From NCBI GenBank assembly GCA_021789215.1, contig JAJYJS010000004.1, positions 62,001 through 126,000 on the forward strand: DNA of 64,000 nt. The letters run 5' to 3'. Both the position numbers and the translations under genes were made by a program. The notes below the pieces were generated by a model. It was not told the origin of the DNA. It ran no database searches and saw only the letters and a program-made list of their open reading frames with translations. Below, in pieces: positions 1 through 8,284 of the stretch. Source of the DNA: Nitrospirota bacterium (GTDB lineage: Bacteria; Nitrospirota; Thermodesulfovibrionia; Thermodesulfovibrionales; JdFR-88). Numbering within the stretch: position 1 is the stretch's first letter; every line of letters begins with the position of its first letter.

Positions 1-581
1 TTCCCCCGCTCAAACGCCTTATTGCTGACAAGCGATGGGTCGGCCCCTTCGAGCACTCCGCCGGACTCTATCCGCTCCAGGTCCGCCGCGTCTCCAAGCC
101 CCTGCCCGACCGCCCACCTTGCCCCCTCGACCATCACCTTTTTAAGGTCCTCGGCCCCGAACCTGAGCTTGCCCTTGGAGCCCACCCCGGAGGGTATCTC
201 CTGATAGAGCATCGCCACAAGCTCCCTTAAACGCGGCATTACGTCTTCCCGCCTCAGATTGCTCCGGAGCAGGCGCACGCCGCAGTTGATGTCATATCCG
301 ACGCCGCCCGGCGATATTATCCCGTCTTCCAGCCTGAATGCCGCAACCCCTCCGATGGCGAACCCGTAGCCCATGTGTATGTCCGGCATGGCCATGGACG
401 CCTTCACAATGCCCGGCAGCATGGCCACGTTTACCACCTGCTGTATGGATTTTTCCTCCAGCCCGGCCTCAAGCATCTCATCCAGGTAGATGACGCCCTT
501 CACCCTCATGCCGGGCTGATATGTCTGCGGTATTTCAAGCTTGTATTCGTTTATCCTTTTTATCGCGGTCTGCACAGCCAT
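1..581 (-). CDS. rtcB: RNA-splicing ligase RtcB, N-terminal part (cut by window edge)
   Basis: RtcB joins RNA 2',3'-cyclic phosphate or 3'-phosphate ends to 5'-OH ends using GTP and Mn2+. The ORF track misses this gene because it runs off the left edge. Reading the minus strand from the ATG at 579-581 gives 193 residues starting MAVQTAIKRINEYKLEIP. The family motifs are present: PDIHMGYGFAIGGV near residues 66-79 and the metal-binding DINCGV (Asp97, Cys100). It lies 15 nt downstream of the archease gene, the usual partner, so the two probably form one operon. The C-terminal catalytic His is outside the window. Confidence 0.93.
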   Translation of the reverse strand, partial: MAVQTAIKRINEYKLEIPQTYQPGMRVKGVIYLDEMLEAGLEEKSIQQVVNVAMLPGIVKASMAMPDIHMGYGFAIGGVAAFRLEDGIISPGGVGYDINCGVRLLRSNLRREDVMPRLRELVAMLYQEIPSGVGSKGKLRFGAEDLKKVMVEGARWAVGQGLGDAADLERIESGGVLEGADPSLVSNKAFERG

Positions 582-596
582 CCCGCACACCTCTTT

Positions 597-1010
597 TCAG
601 ATATCAAAGATTACTTCCATGCGCCACTTGCCGTCCGTGTTCTCCACCTTCAGATTATGGAACGTGGCGGCCTTTATAAGCAGCCCCCTTGCGTGCCTTC
701 CGGGGTCGAAGGTCTCGCCATACACGGTGGCGCGTATCCTGTCCCCGCCAAGTCCGTCAATTTTAACCCTTTTCGCTATAAAACCGTATGCGTCGAACCT
801 GAAAACAAGCTCGTTAAGGAATCCCACGAGAAGGCCCTCCAGGGTATCGTTCTCGTATGTTATGGCCTGGGACTCTTTTTCCTCGACCTTGTCCAGGTCC
901 GTAATGAGGCTGAACATCCCCATTGCCGCGGAGGCAAAGGCGTCCTCCGCGCTTCCAGCCGCCACCCGTATCCCGGCGTCGCCTGATACGTCCAAGACCT
1001 CGTATCCCAT
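597..1010 (-). CDS. Archease, RtcB activator
   Basis: Archease (137 aa) speeds guanylylation and turnover of RtcB. It is small and acidic with the family's typical length. It begins MGYEVLDVSGDAGIRV, matching the metal-binding Asp-containing N-terminus of archease, and ends KWRMEVIFDI, matching the conserved terminal beta strand with its Asp. The gene sits directly upstream of rtcB with a 15-nt gap, which is the standard archease-rtcB arrangement and supports the call. No separate promoter was recognised. Several long plus-strand ORFs across this region are shadows. Confidence 0.9.
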   Translation of the reverse strand: MGYEVLDVSGDAGIRVAAGSAEDAFASAAMGMFSLITDLDKVEEKESQAITYENDTLEGLLVGFLNELVFRFDAYGFIAKRVKIDGLGGDRIRATVYGETFDPGRHARGLLIKAATFHNLKVENTDGKWRMEVIFDI

Positions 1011-1095
1011 AATGTTAAACTATCATGCGTGTATATGGCGGTCAAGGAAAGGGGCCTCGGATTGACTTGGCGCGGCCTTTCTGTTATTTTTAGTG

Positions 1096-1186
1096 AGGCA
1101 ATGGGGTTCGCCTTGGACCGCTCCGGCAATTTTTTAACCGGGGCTGATACTCCTACTCTCCGGCCGAAGGGGGAGTAGGTTTTTTT
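1096..1186 (+). ncRNA. Fluoride riboswitch (crcB motif) ahead of uspA
   Basis: The stretch reads GGCAATGGGGTTCGCC, then a short variable stem, then GCTGATACTCCTAC. This closely follows the crcB/fluoride riboswitch consensus as I recall it (GGCGATGGNGTTCGCC ... CTGATGACTCCTAC), with one base missing in the second block. The conserved CTCCTAC strand also forms the left arm of an intrinsic terminator (1152-1186). This is the arrangement of transcription-terminating fluoride switches: bound fluoride ties that strand up in the aptamer pseudoknot and permits read-through. The gene controlled is the uspA at 1240. Sequence match is direct; the switching direction is inferred from the family. Confidence 0.85.
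1152..1186 (+). terminator. Intrinsic terminator of the fluoride riboswitch
   Basis: CCTACTCTCC pairs with GGGGAGTAGG around an 8-nt loop (one T-G pair) and is followed by seven T residues. No plus-strand gene ends upstream, so this is a leader terminator. Its left arm overlaps the riboswitch consensus block, as expected for an expression platform. Confidence 0.85.
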
Positions 1187-1239
1187 ATGCCTGGAAAAGA
1201 AAAAAAGGATTAAAAAGAAAAGTGTGAGGAGGATGTGAG

Positions 1240-1662
1240 ATGCTGAGAAGGATGCTCGTCGCCTTCGACGGCTCGCCAAAGTCATACGAGGCCTTTGAAT
1301 ACACGGTGGCCATTGCCGGAGCGTGCAAGCTGCGTTCTGAGATTTTCGTCATCTCGGTGGCGCAGCCTCCGGAACCGATAGACTTCGTGGAAATGGACGA
1401 TATTGTCGAGGCGGCCTCGAAGCATTACGAGGCGCTTCAAAAGGAGCTTGAAGACAAGGCGCACGAAAAAGGCATACACATCCGTTCCAAAATAGCCGTG
1501 GGGCACCCGGCCGACCAGATCGTCAAGTTCGCGAAGGAAAAGCACTGCGACATGATAATCCTGGGGCAGAGGGGCAAGTCCACCATAGAGGGCTGGCTGC
1601 TGGGTTCGGTCTCCAAAAGGGTGGCCTCACACGCCCATTGCGCGGTAACCATAATCAAGTAG
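1240..1662 (+). CDS. Universal stress protein, UspA family
   Basis: A 140-aa single Usp domain. It has the N-terminal strand MLRRMLVAFDGSPKS with the conserved Asp and the ATP-binding signature GQRGKSTIEGWLLGSVSKRV (G-x2-G-x9-G-S type) near residues 107-126, ending in a beta strand AHCAVTIIK. A strong Shine-Dalgarno GAGGAGG precedes the ATG. The gene stands alone behind a fluoride riboswitch, so it is likely induced by fluoride. UspA-type genes are, as I recall, among the less common genes associated with this riboswitch class. The biochemical role in fluoride tolerance is unknown. Confidence 0.93.
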   Translation: MLRRMLVAFDGSPKSYEAFEYTVAIAGACKLRSEIFVISVAQPPEPIDFVEMDDIVEAASKHYEALQKELEDKAHEKGIHIRSKIAVGHPADQIVKFAKEKHCDMIILGQRGKSTIEGWLLGSVSKRVASHAHCAVTIIK

Positions 1663-1762
1663 GAGAGGTTTTTACCCAGGTTCTGGTGATAGGCGCCTGA
1701 AGTTCCGCAAACCCTCCTGAAAGACAGGTTTACAAACCCCGCTTTTTTGATAAATTTGGGGT

Positions 1763-3163
1763 ATGGTCCTCAAGCGGATCTCGTTCATTGAGCCAAATAC
1801 ACCCGGACGGCACGTCTTCAGCAAGATAAGGATACCGAGGCTGGGGGCGCTGCTGCTGGCCACAATCCTTAAAGAGCGGGGCTACGAGACAAAAGTCTTC
1901 CTTGAAGACCTGGCGGAGCCCGACTGGTCTTATATAGAAAATTCGGACCTGCTGTGCATATCGGCCATCACCAACACCGCCCAGCGCTCCTATATGATAG
2001 GGGCAAAGGCCAGGAAACTGGGCATCCCGGTTATCATGGGAGGGGCGCACCCCTCTTTCATGCCTGAAGAGGCCCTTCAACACTCGGATTACGTCGTCAG
2101 GCAGGAAGGTGACGAAAGCCTTCCCGAGCTTCTGAAATATCTCGAAACAGGCAAGCCGGACATTGCAACCATAGCCGGGGTCTCTTACTGGAAAAACGGC
2201 AGCATCGTCCACAACGAGCCCAGGCCTTTCATCTCCGGGCTGCTCAATGTGCCGATGCCCGATTTCTCGCTGGCGCACGGCTGGAGGCCCGGCGACGTAT
2301 ACCCCGTCTCAAGCTCAAGGGGCTGCCCATTCCAGTGCCGCTTCTGCTCTGTCATCCAGATGTTCGGGAAAAAATACCGCTTCCGCTCGGTTGAGGCAAC
2401 CCTTAAAGACCTCAAGTCCCTGAAAGGCACCGAAAAGAACGTGTTCTTTGTTGACGACAACTTCACGGCCCACAAGCCGAGGGCCAAGGCGATACTCAGG
2501 GGGATGCTGGCCGAGGGCATAAAAATGAGGTGGTCGGCACAGACAAGGGTGGATGTCGCAAAGGACCCCGAGCTGCTGAAACTCCTTGCCGATACGGGGT
2601 GCTCCAAGCTCTTCATCGGATTTGAGTCCATTAATCCAAAAACACTTGAGCTTTACAACAAGAAACAGAACCTGGACGAGATAAAGACCTGCATCCGCGA
2701 GGTGAACTCCTACGGGATAGGCATCCACGGGATGTTCGTGCTGGGGGCGGACACCGACGACGTGGAGACGATAAGGAACACCGCCAAATTCGCGAAGGTG
2801 CTGGGCACAGGCACCCTGCAATTCATGATGCTCACGCCTTATCCGGGAACCCCCGTGTACGCCGAATTCGAATCCCAGGGCAGGCTCCTGCACAAAGACT
2901 GGACAAAGTACGACGGCCTGAACGCGGTATTCCGCCCGGCCCTCATGAGCCCCGAGACCCTTCAAATGGAGACGCTTAAAGGGCTTGCCCGGTTTTATTC
3001 GTGGAAATATATATTCACTCATATGAGGAAGCTCGATTTCTACCACGCGGCAATAGGCATTTACGGCAAGAACTCCGTGCGCCTTGCCCTGAAAAAGGCG
3101 AAGGAATACTTCGCGGAGATGATCAAGACGGCAACCCCGGACGACCTGGGAAGACAAGTCTGA
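1763..3163 (+). CDS. B12-binding-type radical SAM protein
   Basis: A 466-aa protein with an N-terminal Rossmann-like cobalamin-binding-type domain (about 1-150, including SAITN and GGAHPSF) and a radical SAM domain. The [4Fe-4S]/SAM-binding motif CPFQCRFC (Cys188, Cys192, Cys195, CxxxCxxC) is visible. The canonical DxHxxG base-off cobalamin motif is not apparent, as in many members of this group. Such proteins are methyltransferases, cyclases or oxidoreductases acting on unreactive carbons in lipids, hopanoids, antibiotics or tetrapyrroles. The substrate cannot be read from the sequence, and neighbours give no pathway clue. Confidence 0.88.
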   Translation: MVLKRISFIEPNTPGRHVFSKIRIPRLGALLLATILKERGYETKVFLEDLAEPDWSYIENSDLLCISAITNTAQRSYMIGAKARKLGIPVIMGGAHPSFMPEEALQHSDYVVRQEGDESLPELLKYLETGKPDIATIAGVSYWKNGSIVHNEPRPFISGLLNVPMPDFSLAHGWRPGDVYPVSSSRGCPFQCRFCSVIQMFGKKYRFRSVEATLKDLKSLKGTEKNVFFVDDNFTAHKPRAKAILRGMLAEGIKMRWSAQTRVDVAKDPELLKLLADTGCSKLFIGFESINPKTLELYNKKQNLDEIKTCIREVNSYGIGIHGMFVLGADTDDVETIRNTAKFAKVLGTGTLQFMMLTPYPGTPVYAEFESQGRLLHKDWTKYDGLNAVFRPALMSPETLQMETLKGLARFYSWKYIFTHMRKLDFYHAAIGIYGKNSVRLALKKAKEYFAEMIKTATPDDLGRQV

Positions 3164-3182
3164 TTGAAATGAAATTTCGACC

Positions 3183-3206
3183 TTCCCTGCGGCAAGCCGC
3201 AGGGAA
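3183..3206. repeat. Perfect inverted repeat between radical SAM gene and ssrA
   Basis: TTCCCTGCGG and CCGCAGGGAA form a perfect 10-bp stem around a CAAG loop. It lies between two convergent transcripts (the radical SAM gene and ssrA). There is no T-run directly after either arm, so it is either a weak bidirectional terminator or a REP-like extragenic palindrome. Confidence 0.6.
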
Positions 3207-3226
3207 TCCAATGTGAGGAATTTTTT

Positions 3227-3573
3227 TGGTGGAGGCGGCGGGAGTCGAACCCGCGTCCGAAAGCACTACTCTCAAGCCTCTACATGCTTAGGCCATTTAT
3301 TTGAGTCTCGGCAAGCGCCATGCGAATAGCCGCGCCCGGCGCACGCCCATCCCCCGTTTGGTTTTCGTCTTCCGTCAGAGGGCCCTCCGGAAGCTTATCC
3401 TGCTGCTTGCGTCCTGCCGGGCCGCAGGCGCACCCGGAAAGACGTGCTGCTTTAATTAAGCAGCGAGTGCCAGTTCGTTGTTGGCGTTTGTAAGTGTTCC
3501 ACCTTTTTACGTGGTGATGGAGCCACGGCATGCCACCTGAGCCTCATAACCCCCGTCGAGACCTTTCGCCCCC
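3227..3573 (-). ncRNA. ssrA: Transfer-messenger RNA (tmRNA)
   Basis: tmRNA rescues stalled ribosomes with SmpB. On the minus strand the 5' end GGGGGCG pairs with CGCCTCC before ACCA at the 3' end, forming the tRNA-like acceptor. The T-arm GGGTTCGACTCCC type sequence is present. The internal reading frame encodes the tag ANNELALAA followed by TAA, TAA, in the position and style of a proteolysis tag ending in ALAA-like residues. The 5' region GGTCTCGACGGGGG is typical of tmRNA. Length is about 347 nt with an encoded CCA. It follows smpB directly and in fact shares one base with its stop codon. Confidence 0.95.
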
Positions 3574-4019
3574 TAACGACGGCCTTTGATGGCCCGCTCT
3601 ATCTGGCGGTTGGCCTCCTTTTCCCTGATGGCCTCCCGCTTGTCAAAGAGCTTTTTGCCCTTCGCAAGAGCTATTTCTATTTTAACATAGGGCCCCTTGA
3701 AATACATCTTGGTGGGGATAAGCGTGTAGCCCCTCTGCGTCATCCTGCCCTTCAGGCGCTCAATCTCCTTCCTGTTGAGGAGGAGCTTCCGGGTCCTGAG
3801 CGGGTCGTGGTTCATGATGTTTCCGTGGCTGTAAGGGCTTATATGGCAGTTAAGGAGGAACACCTCGGAGTCCTTCACTATCACATAGCTGTCCTTCAGG
3901 TTGGCCTTGCCCTCCCTGATGGACTTCACCTCGGTGCCAAGGAGGACGACTCCAGCCTCCAGGGTCTCCTCGATGAAATAATCGTGGTATGCCTTTCTGT
4001 TTTCAGCGACAGGACGCAT
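3573..4019 (-). CDS. smpB: SsrA-binding protein SmpB
   Basis: SmpB binds tmRNA and brings it to stalled ribosomes. The product has the family core [25 protein letters not shown], the KxxLxxSYV-type segment and a basic C-terminal tail ([24 protein letters not shown]) that inserts into the mRNA channel. The start is placed at the ATG giving [15 protein letters not shown] (148 aa). The track start is an upstream GTG five codons earlier; neither has a clear Shine-Dalgarno. The TAG stop overlaps the first base of the mature tmRNA, so smpB and ssrA are probably co-transcribed. Confidence 0.95.
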   Translation of the reverse strand: MRPVAENRKAYHDYFIEETLEAGVVLLGTEVKSIREGKANLKDSYVIVKDSEVFLLNCHISPYSHGNIMNHDPLRTRKLLLNRKEIERLKGRMTQRGYTLIPTKMYFKGPYVKIEIALAKGKKLFDKREAIREKEANRQIERAIKGRR

Positions 4020-4044
4020 TGTTAATTTTAGCACAAAGAGGAGA

Positions 4045-4070
4045 AACTCCCCGGCCGGGGGAGTTTTTTT
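4045..4070. terminator. Hairpin with T-run upstream of smpB
   Basis: AACTCCCC pairs with GGGGAGTT around a GGCC-rich loop, followed on the plus strand by a run of seven T. On the minus strand it lies between the end of the 82-aa ORF and the start of smpB, with a weaker GTTTCTC tail. It is likely a terminator, possibly bidirectional. Confidence 0.65.
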
Positions 4071-4094
4071 GAAACTTCCCGCACACGCCTGATG

Positions 4095-4343
4095 CTAATG
4101 CTTTTTGAACTTGTTGTCAAAAAGGCATTTTCTGAAATCGTCTATGTAGGGCTGCAATTCCTTTATCCGCTCCCTGAGCCCGCTCTCGCCGGAGCCGTTC
4201 ATCTTTTTGACGTACATCAGCAGGAGCACGCCAAGCTCCGCGGTCTTGAGTTTCATTTCCTCGATGGAAACGTCGCCTTTCACATAATTGCTGCCCCTTA
4301 ATGCCGCAAACTCCACAAGTCCATCCAAAGCCTTGTCTCTCAT
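4095..4343 (-). CDS. Small protein of unknown function
   Basis: I do not recognise this 82-aa protein. It is mostly helical by composition, with no signal peptide, no membrane segment and a basic C-terminus (CLFDNKFKKH). A good Shine-Dalgarno (GGGAGGG, about 6 nt before the ATG) and codon use like the neighbours support a real gene. It lies alone between smpB and the lipoprotein gene, with a terminator-like hairpin downstream. The upstream 213 bp are AT-rich and include a GTGCCC/GGGCAC hairpin without a T-run. Confidence 0.6.
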   Translation of the reverse strand: MRDKALDGLVEFAALRGSNYVKGDVSIEEMKLKTAELGVLLLMYVKKMNGSGESGLRERIKELQPYIDDFRKCLFDNKFKKH

Positions 4344-4556
4344 CTGGACCCTCCCTCTCCCGTAAGATGCCGGTTTTTTCGCTAAAACAGGCTCTTTTTA
4401 TGCGGCTTTTCCAAAGACTTGCGCCTTTTCACCCACCATTTCCACCCACTTTGTTAGTTTATTAACTCCGATACTATCCCATATCAGATAATATGCAATA
4501 TATGTGCCCCTGCCACGGGCACAATACGGCCAGCTAATCATTTAACATAAAAAAAG

Positions 4557-5459
4557 CTATTTGGGAAGGGAAATTTTGACGGGGTCCGATAGAGGCCCTT
4601 CGCTGACAGGCCCGATGGCACTGACCCTGTAAGTGCCCTGTTTCTCTCCTTCGTCCAGGAAGGTGGGGATGGAAGAGTCTGCGATATGGCTTGTACCGGC
4701 GCAGGTCTCCTTATAGATGCGGTAGCCCTTCACCCAAGCTTCCGGGTTGGGTTGCCAGATAAGCCTTACGCCCTCAGGGGTGGGTACCGCATCGAGGCCA
4801 ACGGGTTTGGAGGGCACAAAGTCCTCCGGAGTGACCGTTACCTGTGCCGCTTTCCCCTCGTACACATGGGGGCCGCCAAGCATGGCGGTAACCATGTAGG
4901 TTATCGCCTGATTGGGCATGGGCGCCACCTTAAAGGTGTTACCGCTGACCGGGGCCGGGTTTAAAAGCACCGTTCCGGAGGCGGTTTTCCGATAGACGTT
5001 ATAAATGATGTTTGGCTGGCTTTGCCATGAAAGGGTAATCAATTTGTCCCCTATGGAAAAGCCCGGATTCCCGGGCGGGGCCGGGGGCTCCATCGCCTTT
5101 ATCGAGACCCAGGCTTCATTGCCAAGGACGTTCGTGAATGACCTGGCGCGCACCCTGTAAACATATTTCCGGCCCGGCTCGATCCTGCCGGTATAAACCG
5201 TCGCATTGACTGCCCGGGCTATTACCCTGAAACCCTCTTCATCCTTTTCCCGCTCGATTATGGAGGATTTCACGTTTTTGGTGTTCTCGTAAGCCCATCT
5301 GAGCGTAACATAGTCCTCCCGCTGGATGGCGGAAATGTCCTTTGGCGTGGGGGGCTTTTCGTATTCCTTAAGAGAAAGAGGGGTCCTGTTCCCGCATCCG
5401 GCAAGCAAAAAAAGGACAATTATTAAACCCGCAGCCCCATGGGAAAAATTTTTTTTCAC
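4557..5459 (-). CDS. Lipoprotein with fibronectin type III repeats
   Basis: A 300-aa secreted lipoprotein. The signal peptide MKKNFSHGAAGLIIVLFLLAGC ends in the lipobox LAGC (Cys22). The rest is about three Ig-like fibronectin type III modules: VTLRWAYENT..., LITLSWQSQPNIIYNVYRK... and GVRLIWQPNPEAWVKGYRIYK..., each with the Trp strand and a Tyr-x-Tyr or Tyr-x-V strand. The start overlaps the argH stop by 4 nt, so the two are translationally coupled. A lipoprotein following argH is common in related anaerobes, where lysA often comes next; here that is absent. Function unknown, probably envelope-bound. Confidence 0.85.
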   Translation of the reverse strand: MKKNFSHGAAGLIIVLFLLAGCGNRTPLSLKEYEKPPTPKDISAIQREDYVTLRWAYENTKNVKSSIIEREKDEEGFRVIARAVNATVYTGRIEPGRKYVYRVRARSFTNVLGNEAWVSIKAMEPPAPPGNPGFSIGDKLITLSWQSQPNIIYNVYRKTASGTVLLNPAPVSGNTFKVAPMPNQAITYMVTAMLGGPHVYEGKAAQVTVTPEDFVPSKPVGLDAVPTPEGVRLIWQPNPEAWVKGYRIYKETCAGTSHIADSSIPTFLDEGEKQGTYRVSAIGPVSEGPLSDPVKISLPK

Positions 5460-6895
5460 CTGCCGGGGGCTTTCCTGTGTTTGCGTATCTGCCTGCTCAC
5501 CTGGGAATAGGCCGTCCCGCCATAGCTCTGCTTGGCGTTTACCGAAGCAGGGGCGGCAAGCACATCGAAGACGTCGGCCTCAAACAGGCGGCTGAAGCCC
5601 TTCAGCTCATCAAGGCCAAGGGCGGTAAGCATCTTGCAATTCTTTATGGCATACAGCACCACCCTGCCGCTTACGCCGTGCGCCTCCCGGAAAGGCATGC
5701 CCTTCCTGACCAGATATTCGGCCAAATCCGTAGCGGTGGAAAAACCCTCCTCGGCGGTGCCCTGAAGCCGCTCTTTTTTGAATCCAATCGCGGGCAGCAT
5801 CTCGGAAAGCACCCCAAGCGCCGCCTTTACCGTATCCACTGTGTCGAACAGGGGCATCTTGTCTTCCTGCAAATCCCTGTTATATGAGAGGGGGAGCCCC
5901 TTCATTATGGTGAGCATGTTCATAAGGTTACCGTAAACACGTCCCGTTTTGCCCCTCACAAGCTCCGCCACATCGGGGTTCTTCTTCTGGGGCATGATGC
6001 TGGAGCCCGTGGCGAAGGCATCAGGAAGCTCTATGAATGAAAATTCCTGGGAGGCCCAGAGGACTATTTCCTCAGAAAACCGTGAAAGGTGCATCATAAC
6101 GAGGGCAGAGGCCGCGATGAACTCTATGACAAAGTCCCTGTCGGAGACGGAATCCATGCTGTTGTCCGAGACGCTCTCGAAATGGAGCAGGTCTGCCACA
6201 AAATGCCTGTCTATCCGCAGGCTGGTGCCGGCCAGGGCGCAGGAGCCAAGCGGCAGGACGTTTATCCTCTTCATGGCGCCGGAAAGCCTTGCCAGGTCCC
6301 TGTCGGCCATCTCGGCATAGGCCAGCAGGTGATGGGACAGCAGCACCGGCTGCGCCCGCTGAAGGTGCGTATAGCCCGGCATTACGGTGTCCGCGTTCTT
6401 TTCGGCCGCCTGCACCAGGGCATCCTTGAAGCGTTTCAGCAGTCCGGTTATATTGGCCGCCTCCGCCCTCAGATAAAGCCTCAGATCGAGGGCTATCTGG
6501 TCATTCCTGCTCCTTGCGGTGTGGAGTTTGCCCCCGGCGGGGCCGATCCGTTCCGTAAGGGCGGACTCTATGTTCATGTGGATGTCCTCAAGCTCACGCC
6601 TGAAACTGAACCTGCCGGCCTCGATGTCATCGGCTATCTCACAAAGGCCCTTGGCGATGAGAGAGGCGTCTTTTTTTGAGATTATGCCCTGGCGGCCAAG
6701 CATTTTTGCATGGGCGATGCTGCCTTCAATGTCGTACTTCCAGAGCCTCCAGTCAAAGGAGATGGATTCGGTGAAGGCCTCCACAACGCCGGAGGTCCTT
6801 TCGGTAAACCTGCCGCCCCAGAGTTTTTTCCCGGCGGCGCCGCCGCCCTTCTTACCGGGTTTTTTCCTTTCTTTTTCTTTTCTTTTTGCAGGCAT
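5456..6895 (-). CDS. argH: Argininosuccinate lyase
   Basis: ArgH splits argininosuccinate into arginine and fumarate, the last step of arginine synthesis. The 479-aa product has the fumarase/aspartase superfamily signature GSSIMPQKKNP and the conserved TARSRNDQIALDLRLYLR and GYTHLQRAQP segments. It carries an unusual N-terminal extension of about 24 residues rich in Lys, Gly and Ala (MPAKRKEKERKKPGKKGGG) before the usual KLWGGRF start. An internal start would remove the extension, but no other ATG is well placed. The downstream lipoprotein gene overlaps it by 4 nt. Confidence 0.95.
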   Translation of the reverse strand: MPAKRKEKERKKPGKKGGGAAGKKLWGGRFTERTSGVVEAFTESISFDWRLWKYDIEGSIAHAKMLGRQGIISKKDASLIAKGLCEIADDIEAGRFSFRRELEDIHMNIESALTERIGPAGGKLHTARSRNDQIALDLRLYLRAEAANITGLLKRFKDALVQAAEKNADTVMPGYTHLQRAQPVLLSHHLLAYAEMADRDLARLSGAMKRINVLPLGSCALAGTSLRIDRHFVADLLHFESVSDNSMDSVSDRDFVIEFIAASALVMMHLSRFSEEIVLWASQEFSFIELPDAFATGSSIMPQKKNPDVAELVRGKTGRVYGNLMNMLTIMKGLPLSYNRDLQEDKMPLFDTVDTVKAALGVLSEMLPAIGFKKERLQGTAEEGFSTATDLAEYLVRKGMPFREAHGVSGRVVLYAIKNCKMLTALGLDELKGFSRLFEADVFDVLAAPASVNAKQSYGGTAYSQVSRQIRKHRKAPGR

Positions 6896-6928
6896 GATGG
6901 AAAGGATAAAATTTTACCGGCTGAATGG

Positions 6929-8284
6929 TCAAGCGCTTATATCGACAGCGCCTATCAGGATGGATGGCGAGCCGGTCTGGCCGTAAAACCTCAGGTCGTT
7001 TCCAACCGCCTCAACTTTACCGAAGAGGTCAAGGATATTTCCGGAGATAATGGCCTCCTTGACGGGGCGGGACAGCTTCCCGTTTTCTATGAGGAGCCCG
7101 GATATGCCCACGGAGAACTCCCCCGAAACCGGGTTTATCGTGTGCATGCCCATCGCCTCTATCACATAAATGCCTTTACCGGCCCTGGAGATAAGCTCGT
7201 CGCGCCCGAAATTCCTCCCATCGTGCGCGCCGAGAAAGAAGTTAAGCGGCTCAACTACCGGAGGCGAGGAAATCGACGGCTTCAATCCGTTTCCGGTGGA
7301 TTTTGTCCCGTCCTTGGCCGCGGTATAGGAGTTGTGCATGTACCCCTTGAGCACCCCGCCCTCTATAAGCACCTTTCTCCCGGCGGGCACGCCCTCATCG
7401 TCAAAGGGCCTTGTGCCAAGAGCATGGGACAGGAGGCCGTCGTCTATAATGTCCAGGTTTTTATGTATTACACTCTGGCCGGTCCTGCCCTTGAGCATGG
7501 ACTTGCCTTTCTGGACGGATTCCGCGGAGAGCATGGAGGCGAAGACGCCAAGAAACTCCGCTGCCACTCCGCTGTCCAGCACGACAAGGGCCTTCATCGG
7601 GGAGGTCCGGCCGGCCCCGAGCATCATCAACGCCTTTTGGGCGGCCTGCCTTCCTACCTGTTCGAACCGGACATCCGAAAGGAAACAGCCCCCCATGAAG
7701 TCCCATCCCATCTGGGACTCCTTGCCCTCCTCCGCGACGGCCATCAACTGCGCGGAGGCCGATGTCGATTCGAACCCTCCGGAAACGCCGTTTGAGTTCA
7801 CAATAAAGACTTCTTCCGTATTGAAAGAAGCCGTGCATCCGCGCACAAGCTTTATCCTGCCGTCGGATTCCATTGCGGAGCGCTCCATCGAAAGGGCCTT
7901 CTGGAACGCCAGTTCGGGTGTGATCTCTTCTATGAGCCTGTCGTAAATCTCAGGCGTGGGCGGGATGTTTTTTTCCGCGGGGCCGCTGAAAGAAGGGAGT
8001 GTAAAGAAAGGGTCTTCTTCGGTGTAGGCCGCGGCGCCAATCGCGTCCCTTGCCACATCCCGGAAGTCCTCCTGCCGGGTCGAATATGAAAAACCGGACC
8101 TGGAGCCCTTAATCACCCGGACGGAATAGCCGAAATCGCGCGAGGTCTTGACGGCCTCCAGCGCCCCTCCTTTGGATTCGGCGCTTACGCCCTTCCTGAC
8201 CCTTATAAATATTTCGGCCTTTTCAGCGCCCAGCCCAATGGCTTCCTTGAGCGCCAGGGAGGCGAATTCAGTGTCAATCCTCAT
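6929..8284 (-). CDS. pmbA: TldD/PmbA-family metalloprotease (PmbA/TldE type)
   Basis: A 451-aa TldD/PmbA family protein. The family processes small peptides, for example microcin precursors and CcdA, as a TldD-TldE heterodimer; the PmbA/TldE subunit usually lacks the zinc-binding HExxxH. No HExxxH is visible here, which fits the PmbA side. The pattern VRKGVSAESKGG...RDFGYSVRVIKGSRSGFSY at the N-terminus and the GNGLKPS and GMHTINPVSGEFSVGISGLLIENG segments at the C-terminus are family-typical. The start overlaps the end of queD by 11 nt. No tldD is in the window. Confidence 0.88.
   Translation of the reverse strand: MRIDTEFASLALKEAIGLGAEKAEIFIRVRKGVSAESKGGALEAVKTSRDFGYSVRVIKGSRSGFSYSTRQEDFRDVARDAIGAAAYTEEDPFFTLPSFSGPAEKNIPPTPEIYDRLIEEITPELAFQKALSMERSAMESDGRIKLVRGCTASFNTEEVFIVNSNGVSGGFESTSASAQLMAVAEEGKESQMGWDFMGGCFLSDVRFEQVGRQAAQKALMMLGAGRTSPMKALVVLDSGVAAEFLGVFASMLSAESVQKGKSMLKGRTGQSVIHKNLDIIDDGLLSHALGTRPFDDEGVPAGRKVLIEGGVLKGYMHNSYTAAKDGTKSTGNGLKPSISSPPVVEPLNFFLGAHDGRNFGRDELISRAGKGIYVIEAMGMHTINPVSGEFSVGISGLLIENGKLSRPVKEAIISGNILDLFGKVEAVGNDLRFYGQTGSPSILIGAVDISA

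Noticed and set aside
375-1285. Long plus- and minus-strand ORFs over rtcB and archease
   Set aside because: They are shadows of the two real minus-strand genes and show no family features.
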